Virus record (IMG/VR): IMGVR_UViG_3300020122_000296
Location: 1-53,806 of that record
Length of the DNA: 53,806 nucleotides
From: a virus
Strand: one strand, 5' to 3'
Made by a program: the position numbers and the translations under genes. This document shows, piece after piece, positions 9,742 through 15,777 of the stretch. The notes under the pieces were generated by a model. It ran no database searches, had not been told where the DNA came from, and saw only the letters and a list, made by a program, of their open reading frames with translations. Positions within the stretch are counted from its first letter, which is position 1. Each line of letters starts with the position of its first letter.

Positions 9742-10277
9742 TGCGAAATCAGCCGGAAAACCTTTGCCGCCGAGTTGGTGCTCGTTTGGGGCAGCGTAGT
9801 GAAGTCGAACGATGCCCAATTTTCGCCGTCTATCGTCACTACTGGCACGTCATTGGTCATAACCGGCGTGCCGTTGGAGTCGTACGCGACCATGGCAAAG
9901 CCGCCGATCTGGCTCGCAGTAGCAACGAAGGTGTAATCGGTTTGCCAGGCAGATTCCGAACGTCCCACGTCTCGATGCTGGAATGACACCCGGGCAGCGA
10001 ACATTTGATTGCGCAACCTGAGCGGCGGCAGGACGTGCATGTAGCTCGGAGGGCCGATGCCCGGGATCTCGCTAATAGGCGCCTGAGCCGGCGGATCTTG
10101 GTCCGGCGCCGGAATGGCCTGGCACATTCGATAAAGGCCGTAAATCAGCACGCCGCAAACAACAATCCCAATCGCCCCCGCGATGCACGTAGAGGCAGCC
10201 GGCGGCGGCGGGTCGGGCCTGGCGTAGGATGGAACTTGCAGGGCCAGGATCAGTAACAGGGTAACGAGTGTTTTCAT
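9738..10277 (-). CDS. Exported membrane-anchored hypothetical protein
   Basis: 179 residues. MKTLVTLLLILALQVPSYA is a good signal peptide. A second hydrophobic helix, AGAIGIVVCGVLIYGLY, lies at residues 33-49 followed by RMCQ. After a Pro-rich linker the C-terminal half looks beta-rich (YTFVATASQIGGFAMVAYD) and ends VFRLISQ, again in verrucomicrobial style. ATG immediately follows the TAA of the small gene upstream. With the fn3 protein it makes an envelope-directed group inside the recombination operon. Possible roles are lysis, superinfection exclusion or host-surface change; none is shown by sequence. Confidence 0.75.
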   Translation of the reverse strand: MKTLVTLLLILALQVPSYARPDPPPPAASTCIAGAIGIVVCGVLIYGLYRMCQAIPAPDQDPPAQAPISEIPGIGPPSYMHVLPPLRLRNQMFAARVSFQHRDVGRSESAWQTDYTFVATASQIGGFAMVAYDSNGTPVMTNDVPVVTIDGENWASFDFTTLPQTSTNSAAKVFRLISQ

Positions 10278-10454
10278 TTAGTGTAGTTTGAGTTTGTGAG
10301 GCGGGAAGTGCCAGCGATACCCTTGAACCCTTTCGACGTGCGGGCCGACTCGCCACACGGTTACGAGCGACAGAATGAGAGCGGCCAACAGAAGCCGCTC
10401 CCCCAGGCTGAACCGCTCCCATCCAGCCCTAAAGTGTTGCCAGTAAGTTTTCAA
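10278..10454 (-). CDS. Small single-span membrane protein (58 aa)
   Basis: TTG start at 10454 in a TTGA overlap with the stop of the upstream gene; AAAGGAAA lies just before it. The product begins MKTYWQHFRAGWERFSLGER, then a membrane helix LLLAALILSLVTVW (about residues 21-34), then a basic His-rich tail ending KLKLH. TAA abuts the ATG of the next gene. Exact coupling at both ends and a clean transmembrane pattern support a real gene. Holin-like or envelope accessory roles are possible but unproven. Confidence 0.75.
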   Translation of the reverse strand: MKTYWQHFRAGWERFSLGERLLLAALILSLVTVWRVGPHVERVQGYRWHFPPHKLKLH

Positions 10455-10693
10455 TTTCCTTTCGCTAATTCCGCGATGTGCGGAGGGATTTCCTGCTCTC
10501 GGCTGGTGTTGCTCGAGCCGCCGGATGGCGCCGGCGTCTTAGGCCAGGCGTGCCACTGGTAGCAGTGATTGCAGTACCACTTAATCATGATGGGGTTCAT
10601 GCAGAAGGCCGCGGCGGCCGCCGGGGTTTCGAACATGGGCAGGTTTGCATGCTCGCAGATCTCCGGACAGCCTTTGAAGCGCGGCGAGCTCAT
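10451..10693 (-). CDS. Small zinc-finger-like protein
   Basis: 80 residues, start in an ATGA overlap with the YkgJ-like gene. Cys pairs at CPEIC and YCNHCYQWHAW look like a zinc ribbon with an aromatic insert. The C-terminal third is Pro/Ser-rich. It could be a nucleic-acid or protein-binding mini-protein. No family is recognised. Confidence 0.65.
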   Translation of the reverse strand: MSSPRFKGCPEICEHANLPMFETPAAAAAFCMNPIMIKWYCNHCYQWHAWPKTPAPSGGSSNTSREQEIPPHIAELAKGN

Positions 10694-11157
10694 AGAGGGT
10701 TCCCCACGTTACGCCCGTAAGCTTTTAAGAAGATTTCCGCATTGCGCTCGAAAGGCTCAGCGTAGCCTCCTCCGAGAGCCATCACCTGATCCATGAGCGA
10801 GTTGGTTTCCTCGATGGTAAGAGGTTTTTCAGGCTTCAAGCCGTGCGGGCATTGCAGCCGAACATGATTTGATGCGCCATAGACTCGGCAAATGGCGGGC
10901 CGGATATCGTAAACGCTGCATCTGTTTTGTGCGTCCAGTAGCGGACAGTTCAAGCACCTAGTTTTCTTCAACTGTTTCAGGCGGAAGGAGGTCTTTAGCT
11001 TTTCGGGATTTATCCCGGTGCGAGCCACGATACGCTTGAGCTCCAATTTGCTCACCGCTATTGGACCGCAACAATCCGCACAGCCAGCCTTACACTCGAA
11101 CTTTGGAACGGACTCGAGCAGCCGAACAATCTCAGCTAGACGCGCGGTGTTATTCAT
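10690..11157 (-). CDS. YkgJ-family Cys-cluster protein
   Basis: 155 residues from the ATG at 11157 (ATGA overlap with the 44-residue gene upstream). The Cys pattern is that of the YkgJ/CxxCxxCC family (PF03692, from memory): FECKAGCADCC near residue 20, then CLNCPLLDAQNRCSVYDIRP and CRVYG. In family members these cysteines bind Zn or an Fe-S cluster; their biological role is mostly unknown. It sits among recombination genes, so it could be a metal-dependent accessory. Assignment to the family is firm; function is not. Confidence 0.8.
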   Translation of the reverse strand: MNNTARLAEIVRLLESVPKFECKAGCADCCGPIAVSKLELKRIVARTGINPEKLKTSFRLKQLKKTRCLNCPLLDAQNRCSVYDIRPAICRVYGASNHVRLQCPHGLKPEKPLTIEETNSLMDQVMALGGGYAEPFERNAEIFLKAYGRNVGNPL

Positions 11158-11288
11158 TCTTTTACGGGATACTCCGCGGCGCCCTGCAAGTCCATCACTC
11201 CACACGCGCCGCTCTGGCAATGGTGAGTCTCAACCATTGAAACCGGGATCCCGAATTCGCCGCACACCATATTGCGAACGGCTTTCAT
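11154..11288 (-). CDS. Micro-protein, 44 aa
   Basis: ATG at 11288 overlaps the upstream TAA (TAATG) and TGA overlaps the downstream ATG (ATGA). The product MKAVRNMVCGEFGIPVSMVE continues with HHCQSGACGVMDLQ. Three Cys and two His suggest a possible metal site. Recognition rests mainly on exact coupling at both ends in an operon where this is the rule. Function unknown. Confidence 0.5.
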   Translation of the reverse strand: MKAVRNMVCGEFGIPVSMVETHHCQSGACGVMDLQGAAEYPVKE

Positions 11289-11383
11289 TACTCCATTGAT
11301 GGCAGGGTCTTTGCCCCTACGGTGTTACTATCCAGGCACCCGCATAGCCGACACTTATAGAGGATCCGCCATTCCGTTTTCAT
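11288..11383 (-). CDS. Micro-protein with CxxCxC, 31 aa
   Basis: ATG at 11383 overlaps the TGA of the RusA-like gene (ATGA); TAA at 11290-11288 overlaps the next ATG. MKTEWRILYKCRLCGC begins it, followed by a short polar tail. The KCRLCGC group is a typical zinc knuckle half-site, so a partner or dimer may complete it. Very short, so confidence rests on the coupling pattern. Confidence 0.45.
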   Translation of the reverse strand: MKTEWRILYKCRLCGCLDSNTVGAKTLPSME

Positions 11384-11799
11384 TTCAACCTTTCGATTCT
11401 GACGAGGGTACCGGTGGATCCGGAGGTAACGACTTGCAGGACTCGGAAGCAAAGGCGTTTGTCAGCATCGTCAACACCGAGGCTTCTCGCGATACTGTCT
11501 CGGAGAGGTTTGGCGCCAGCGATGAGATTATCTTCATCAAACTCTTTACGGCCGAATCGGATGATTTCAACGAGGATACGTACGCGACTTTTGCGCTTTG
11601 GCTTATCAGCCTCACCTCGCTCCAATGCTTGTACCTGAACGTGTTGGCTGAGGGAATGTTCCAGTCCAGCCAGAGACTGAGCTTTGACGCTGCTATCAAC
11701 TGTTTTTCCAGCAAGAGCCTCGGCGACAATTTTCTGGTTTTCAGGTGACTGGCCGAGCTTGGTGTGTCGGAACGCATCGGGAGTGAGGCGGATAGGCAT
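11380..11799 (-). CDS. rusA: RusA-like Holliday junction endonuclease
   Basis: 139 residues. The core EFDEDNLIAGAKPLRDSIAR followed by SLGVDDADKRLCF matches the RusA fold signature, in which acidic residues (here D88, D90, D101, D110/D111) bind the catalytic metal. RusA-type enzymes cleave four-way DNA junctions late in recombination. A basic KPKRKSRVR strand precedes the core, as usual. It lies downstream of the exonuclease and the annealing protein, which fits a recombination operon. The first 60 residues are less typical. ATG follows the stop of the 55-residue gene by 3 bases. Confidence 0.75.
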   Translation of the reverse strand: MPIRLTPDAFRHTKLGQSPENQKIVAEALAGKTVDSSVKAQSLAGLEHSLSQHVQVQALERGEADKPKRKSRVRILVEIIRFGRKEFDEDNLIAGAKPLRDSIARSLGVDDADKRLCFRVLQVVTSGSTGTLVRIERLK

Positions 11800-11802
11800 G
11801 GT

Positions 11803-11970
11803 TTATTCGAAGTCCCCGGGGTGCTCTTCTCTGTAGCAGTCGATGTAGGAGTCAATTCTGCCAGCGAGCTCCTCGAGGTACTCGAAATAATCGGTTCCTC
11901 TTAGAGGTTTCGCGTTTACGTCGATTGCTCTCATCGCGTCCCTAACGGCTTTTTCAGTGGCTGGTGTCAT
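11803..11970 (-). CDS. Small acidic hypothetical protein, 55 aa
   Basis: Fits exactly between the exonuclease (ATGA overlap at its start, 11970) and the RusA-like gene (3 bases after its TAA). Acidic and helical: MTPATEKAVRDAMRAIDV begins it and later YFEYLEELAGRIDSYIDCYR. No known domain. It could be an accessory of the adjacent nuclease, by position only. Confidence 0.6.
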   Translation of the reverse strand: MTPATEKAVRDAMRAIDVNAKPLRGTDYFEYLEELAGRIDSYIDCYREEHPGDFE

Positions 11971-13193
11971 AATCCGAGAGCTGCTCTTTCTTCCGGGGTG
12001 AGTTTGGCAAGCGCGGCTGCTCGAGGATCCTTCTCGAGGCCGAGGGCCTGGCGCTCTTCTGGCGTGAGCTTATCGAGCGCTGCCTCAGCCACTGTCTTTG
12101 CTGTCGTCTGTATCACCCCTTGCGGCGCTACGGCCGCCGGCGTCACATGCGCTTGGCGAACCGGCGTAATAAAGAACGGTTGGCCTTGTGCTGGTGGGCC
12201 CGCGGCGGGCTGGTTAGGTCCGCGCACCAAAGTTGGAATGCCCTCGGTAACCACTGTCTTACGAGTGCGCTGAGGCCCGTTGGTTGGCGCCGGCAAGAGT
12301 GGTGCCGCGGCGGGGACTGGCTGCGCTGCAGATTGCGTGCTCGCATGATTGACGAATGCTTCAATCTCGATCTGTTGAGCCGGCTTATACCCATTGACCC
12401 ATTGCCAGTGCTTTACCAGCGGAGCAAAGCCTCCGAAGTAGATCTCATCGAGATCCTCCTCATGCTCGCAGATGACAAACTGGCCTTGGTTGACGGTCGA
12501 GATATAGACGTTGCGCCGGATGATCGGCTTCTCTGGCTGGCCGGCCGCGCGCCGCATGAGCTGCCAGGCCTTGGCGTACGCGGCGAGCTGCAGCCGGTGT
12601 TCAGACCAGGCGCCGCCTTTGAGCGGATCCGGAAGGGTCTTGCTCCCTTTGTAATCGGTAATGCTCAAATGCGTTTCGAACTCTTGCATAAGATCGCATC
12701 GGCCGGCATACCCGTCGCCAACCAGGCCGGTTTCAGTGCTGATGACCTCGCCAAAAGCCATGATGGCCTCGAGGGCATCTTTCACCCAGGGGAAGATCTC
12801 CGCATCGATTTCCAAGCCTACTACGCCAGCCTCGATCGCGTCGTGAATTTGGTTGCCCTTGTCCCGGGCGATATCGCGCTCCTGATGCTGCTGTTGCTCG
12901 ACCTGCAGGACGCGAGTAATAAAGACGTCATCGGCCTCGCCTGGCTGGCGCGGCGCCGTCACGACTGCCAGAACAGCTTGCTCAATCATCCAGTTTACCA
13001 GGGCCTCTTTGTGCAGAAGTTTTAGGATCCCGGTGACTGAGGGAAGGAGATTAAGCTTGCGCGCGTCTTTGAGGTTGGTAGATCGCTGCCCTTTCTTATC
13101 GGCACGGTCGACAACGTGACAGGCTTTGCCGTCCGTAAAATACCAGTGCGCTTCGTCTGAACTCTTAACTCTTGCGGCTGTAGGATTGCTCAT
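11967..13193 (-). CDS. PD-(D/E)XK exonuclease of recombination module
   Basis: 408 residues. Nuclease core: LPSVTGILK (50-58), H117 in KGNQIHDA, GYAGRCDL (161-168, with D167), SITDYKGSK (D180, K182 of the D-x-K motif) and QLAAYAKAW (202-210). This is the RecB/Cas4-like or lambda-exonuclease-type fold used to resect DNA ends. The C-terminal third is a Pro/Ala linker with RKTVVTEGIPT (311-321), a motif also found at the C-terminus of the unrelated protein at 39902-40336. It ends in two copies of KLTPEER(Q/A)ALGL. It probably pairs with the Mgm101-like annealing protein encoded upstream. Confidence 0.85.
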   Translation of the reverse strand: MSNPTAARVKSSDEAHWYFTDGKACHVVDRADKKGQRSTNLKDARKLNLLPSVTGILKLLHKEALVNWMIEQAVLAVVTAPRQPGEADDVFITRVLQVEQQQHQERDIARDKGNQIHDAIEAGVVGLEIDAEIFPWVKDALEAIMAFGEVISTETGLVGDGYAGRCDLMQEFETHLSITDYKGSKTLPDPLKGGAWSEHRLQLAAYAKAWQLMRRAAGQPEKPIIRRNVYISTVNQGQFVICEHEEDLDEIYFGGFAPLVKHWQWVNGYKPAQQIEIEAFVNHASTQSAAQPVPAAAPLLPAPTNGPQRTRKTVVTEGIPTLVRGPNQPAAGPPAQGQPFFITPVRQAHVTPAAVAPQGVIQTTAKTVAEAALDKLTPEERQALGLEKDPRAAALAKLTPEERAALGL

Positions 13194-13214
13194 TTTGGTT
13201 TGGTTTGGTGTTTG

Positions 13215-13385
13215 TTAATTGCGGCTGTCATCATGCTTCTTTTGCCGGCGGGCGATCCCTACCGCCAGGCCGCAAACCTTGTGCGCGCTCAGCGGCTTAC
13301 CGCACTGGCTGCAGAGTGCTCCCGGTTTGGAGGTCTGGATCTGCAGGCTCTTAATCTTCTCGAGAAACTCTTCGAATTTGCTCAT
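13215..13385 (-). CDS. Zinc-knuckle mini-protein, 56 aa
   Basis: ATG at 13385 lies 1 base after the TGA of the upstream gene; stop TAA is 21 bases before the exonuclease start. MSKFEEFLEKIKSLQIQ begins it, followed by a CSQCGKPLSAHKVCG metal site, then a basic RRQKKHDD tail. It could bind nucleic acid. Function unknown. Confidence 0.65.
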   Translation of the reverse strand: MSKFEEFLEKIKSLQIQTSKPGALCSQCGKPLSAHKVCGLAVGIARRQKKHDDSRN

Positions 13386-13386
13386 A

Positions 13387-13620
13387 TCACATATCGACTG
13401 CTTTTTGCCGGCGCTGCAAGATGCCCTCTTTCAGGCATGCTCGCAGCCCTTCCGAGAGTAAGCGCTCGGCCGCGGCGGCGCGGCTGGTGCCATAGAACCC
13501 GGTTTCGACTACCCGATCGAGGACTTCAACTGCGGCTTGTGTGGTTGTTATCTGTATAACCACACTGTCAGAACCGCGCCGCGGCATTGAATTGGCCATG
13601 CGTTTACTGTGCCGGTGCAT
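13387..13620 (-). CDS. Ribbon-helix-helix-like small protein
   Basis: Up to 77 residues. ATG at 13620 or 13599 (MANSMPRRGSD) are both possible and neither has a clear ribosome binding site. VVIQITTTQAAVEVLDRVVE followed by TGFYGTSRAAAAERLLSEGL resembles ribbon-helix-helix or antitoxin-like N-terminal regions seen in many small phage proteins. It could repress this operon or bind single-stranded DNA. The fold is a guess from pattern. Confidence 0.6.
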   Translation of the reverse strand: MHRHSKRMANSMPRRGSDSVVIQITTTQAAVEVLDRVVETGFYGTSRAAAAERLLSEGLRACLKEGILQRRQKAVDM

Positions 13621-13625
13621 TGCCG

Positions 13626-15053
13626 TTACATTGGAATATCATCGTCCTGACCGGCCGGGAGCTCTGGTTGAGCCTCAGCTTGGGTGTCCTGGCCGTGCTT
13701 TTCCTCCCACTCGAGGAACGCATCGAGGGCTTCGCGGAAAGTGAAATCCGACTGGGTTGGTTGGTAGGTGGTACCGTTATGCTCTCGAGGAGCTGGCGCC
13801 CAGTTCCTGGCCATTCCCCAAAGCCGCTTTTGGCAGGCCTCATCGCCTTCCTTCATGCCCTTGTAAAGGCTACCGATGTTATCGGGGTTTTGCTGGTACT
13901 CGGCGCGCTTCATCCCAGCCCGCGGGATAGGGCAGATGATATCAAAGAACCACTCCGGATCGCGAGACTTGGCGGCCTCGGCCCCCGGCGCCTTGGAGGT
14001 GGTTGCTGGCTTAGATTTGGGGGGGTCTTTCAGGTCGTGAGGCTTGAAAGCGTGCTCGGCTTTGCCCGTTTGGGTGAAAAGCTGGATTTTCTCCTCGAGG
14101 AGCTTCAATTCATCCCGACTCAAAGGGCAAAACTCGAGCCCTAAGGCCTCTATCGGGTCCGTAGGCAGGAGAGCCGCCGGATTTACCAGGGCCCGATAAT
14201 ACGCAACCGCATGATTTAGAATCGGTTTGAGCTGTACAATGAGCCAGTTAAGCGTTGCTTGGCTGGCAAACTTGGGTTTCTGCTCGACCTTTGCGCCAGG
14301 CGTGACGCCAGTGCTCGCCGCTTGCACGCCCTGAGGCGTTTGGCTTGCCGCCGGTGTGGTTACACCCCCTGCGGCGGCCTGGGCGGTCCTAGAGCTCTTC
14401 TCCCTGAGCTTCCGCCGGGCCCACCAACCATTGCACCAGTCCTTTTTCCATGCCTGCAGGCCAACTCCGAGCTCTTTACAGCACCGGCGCAAGGCGGCCG
14501 TTTTGGCGCCCTCGACGGCATCGCCGTAGTTCTGACTGTTGTTGGAGGGGTAGTACTCCATTTCCCCTACCGCCTCGCCAACAAAGCAGCCCCTGATTAC
14601 CAGCATTGCCTCGACGTAAACCCGGCTACCGCTCACGGCCGGCTTGCGCTCCCTGGCTGGAAGGGTGAAGGGCTCAGCCCATCGATTGCGCGGGACAATC
14701 GCCCATTTGCCCATACCGAAAACACTGGTGAGACGTTCCCTGAGTGCAGCGTGCTCGATATAAATGAGATTCTCTTTGCCGGCGGCGCCAGGCTGGAAAG
14801 CCTCATCAGGGAAATCGGCTTTGAGCTTATCCTCCTCCTCGGGGGTGAGCTCGAGCTCTGAGGCGCGCTCATAGGCTCGCATGGTCAAAGCAGCGACGGC
14901 CTCAACTTTGGCTTGCGCCGCGGTTATCTGTGGCTTGGCTGGTTCAGCCTGGGGCCGGCGCTGCTCAAGGGCCATTTGGCGCGGCGGCGGCGCCTCCTCG
15001 GTTGTGGGTGGGTCCTGATCGATTGTCTCGGCTTCAATGGGCTCGTTTGTCAT
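13626..15053 (-). CDS. Mgm101/Rad52-like single-strand annealing protein
   Basis: 475 residues from ATG 15053; the open frame upstream overlaps another gene and is a shadow. Residues 95-210 carry the core: LIYIEHAALRERLTSVFGMG, then KWAIVPRNRWAEPF, VYVEAMLVIRGCFVGEAVGE and the signature AKTAALRRCCKELGVGLQAW. This matches the mitochondrial genome maintenance protein Mgm101, a Rad52-superfamily annealing protein. A Pro/Thr-rich linker leads to a second helical region (330-450) with Cys/Trp residues. The last residues are GQDDDIPM, very like the SSB C-terminal tip (DDDIPF). It is likely the recombinase that works with the exonuclease downstream. There is no SD before ATG; TTG or GTG alternatives were not better. 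Confidence 0.8.
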   Translation of the reverse strand: MTNEPIEAETIDQDPPTTEEAPPPRQMALEQRRPQAEPAKPQITAAQAKVEAVAALTMRAYERASELELTPEEEDKLKADFPDEAFQPGAAGKENLIYIEHAALRERLTSVFGMGKWAIVPRNRWAEPFTLPARERKPAVSGSRVYVEAMLVIRGCFVGEAVGEMEYYPSNNSQNYGDAVEGAKTAALRRCCKELGVGLQAWKKDWCNGWWARRKLREKSSRTAQAAAGGVTTPAASQTPQGVQAASTGVTPGAKVEQKPKFASQATLNWLIVQLKPILNHAVAYYRALVNPAALLPTDPIEALGLEFCPLSRDELKLLEEKIQLFTQTGKAEHAFKPHDLKDPPKSKPATTSKAPGAEAAKSRDPEWFFDIICPIPRAGMKRAEYQQNPDNIGSLYKGMKEGDEACQKRLWGMARNWAPAPREHNGTTYQPTQSDFTFREALDAFLEWEEKHGQDTQAEAQPELPAGQDDDIPM

Positions 15054-15090
15054 AGGAGGTAACGGGTGTTCGTAACAATATCTTGATAAA

Positions 15091-15366
15091 TCAAACATTT
15101 GGCAGCAAGGGCAGGACTGCGGCGTAGAGCTCGGCGGCGCTCCGCTCCTCGGCCTCCTGCCTTTCGTAGTCGCGCATGATTTCCTCGAGGACCTCGAGGG
15201 CTCGGCCTGGGGCTCCCATGCGGAGGAGCTCGGCCGCCTGGCCGGTAAGGCGCCGGCGCCGCTGTTCAGGTTGCTCAAAGCCGAACACTTCGCGGGCCTC
15301 AGCCAGGCGCGCGCCGATGTTGGCTTTCATCTGATCTCTGATCAATCCCTGCGCTACGGTTGTCAT
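15091..15366 (-). CDS. Hypothetical helical protein, 91 aa
   Basis: Mostly helical and charged: MTTVAQGLIRDQMKANIGAR begins it, later AAELLRMGAPGRALEVLEEI and MRDYERQEAEERSA. The start overlaps the upstream Cys-rich gene by 68 bases, which is unusual here, so a later ATG at 15330 is possible. It lies 37 bases before the annealing-protein gene. No known family. Confidence 0.6.
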   Translation of the reverse strand: MTTVAQGLIRDQMKANIGARLAEAREVFGFEQPEQRRRRLTGQAAELLRMGAPGRALEVLEEIMRDYERQEAEERSAAELYAAVLPLLPNV

Positions 15367-15505
15367 GTGGTTCTTTCGGTTCGTACGTTTCGAGGTAATG
15401 AAATTCTTTTGACCGCGGGTGTGTGGGGCAACGCATTAAAAGGCTGTGCTTGCCCAATGGGCAACCGCACCGTTTACACCTGGGCGCCGCGGCGGGAATG
15501 CTCAT
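15299..15505 (-). CDS. Small zinc-ribbon-like protein, 68 aa
   Basis: ATG at 15505 overlaps the TGA of the ribbon-helix-helix gene (ATGA). The N-terminal half has RCKRCGCPLGKHSLLMRCPT with two Cys groups and His, a likely zinc site. The C-terminal 22 residues overlap the start of the next gene in another frame. It could bind nucleic acid. Family not recognised. Confidence 0.6.
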   Translation of the reverse strand: MSIPAAAPRCKRCGCPLGKHSLLMRCPTHPRSKEFHYLETYEPKEPHDNRSAGIDQRSDESQHRRAPG

Positions 15506-15669
15506 AAGAGTTCCTCGGTTGCTAGTTCCTTCGTCAAAATCACGGTGAGCATTGAGGCTTCTGATCTATTTTCTTGACGCGCTCGGCTTGCCAGTTTCCG
15601 CTTGAGCTTTTCGGGGACCCTGGCGCCGATGTAAACTTTGCCGTTCTTGTCGCTTTGCGCTTTTCGCAT
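15502..15669 (-). CDS. Ribbon-helix-helix regulator, first gene of minus operon
   Basis: 55 residues from ATG 15669. KVYIGARVPEKLKRKLASRA followed by RQENRSEASMLTVILTKEL matches the Arc/MetJ/CopG ribbon-helix-helix pattern: a short beta strand, then two helices with N-R-S-E-A-S at the turn. Such dimers bind short palindromes. Two inverted repeats lie just upstream (15670-15692), over the probable promoter. I infer an autoregulator of the recombination operon. The longer open frame upstream of this ATG would cross those sites and is rejected. Confidence 0.8.
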   Translation of the reverse strand: MRKAQSDKNGKVYIGARVPEKLKRKLASRARQENRSEASMLTVILTKELATEELL

Positions 15670-15692
15670 GGTCTTAGACCGTAAATTAACGG
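15670..15692. promoter_or_regulatory. Twin palindromes, candidate RHH operator
   Basis: GGTCTTAGACC (15670-15680) is a perfect inverted repeat around one base. CCGTAAATTAACGG (15679-15692) is a second one with 4-base arms. They overlap by two bases and sit immediately before the start codon of the ribbon-helix-helix gene. This is the expected place for autoregulation. Binding is inferred. Confidence 0.45.
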
Positions 15693-15707
15693 ACAGCCGG
15701 AAGTCAA
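15678..15707 (-). promoter_or_regulatory. Candidate promoter of recombination operon
   Basis: On the minus strand TTGACT (15707-15702) is followed after 18 bases by TACGGT (15683-15678). The -35 is close to consensus; the -10 keeps only TA...T. It overlaps both palindromes, so repressor binding would block it. Weak alone, better in context. Confidence 0.35.
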
Positions 15708-15777
15708 TAATAAAATGTTGCAAAGTATCGCAGAGTGTGATTGAATCTTCCTCAGCGCGGAATTGAAAGGCCATACA

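Noticed and set aside
15054-15060. AGGAGGT next to the annealing-protein start
   Set aside because: It is on the plus strand; on the coding (minus) strand it reads ACCTCCT and cannot act as a ribosome binding site.
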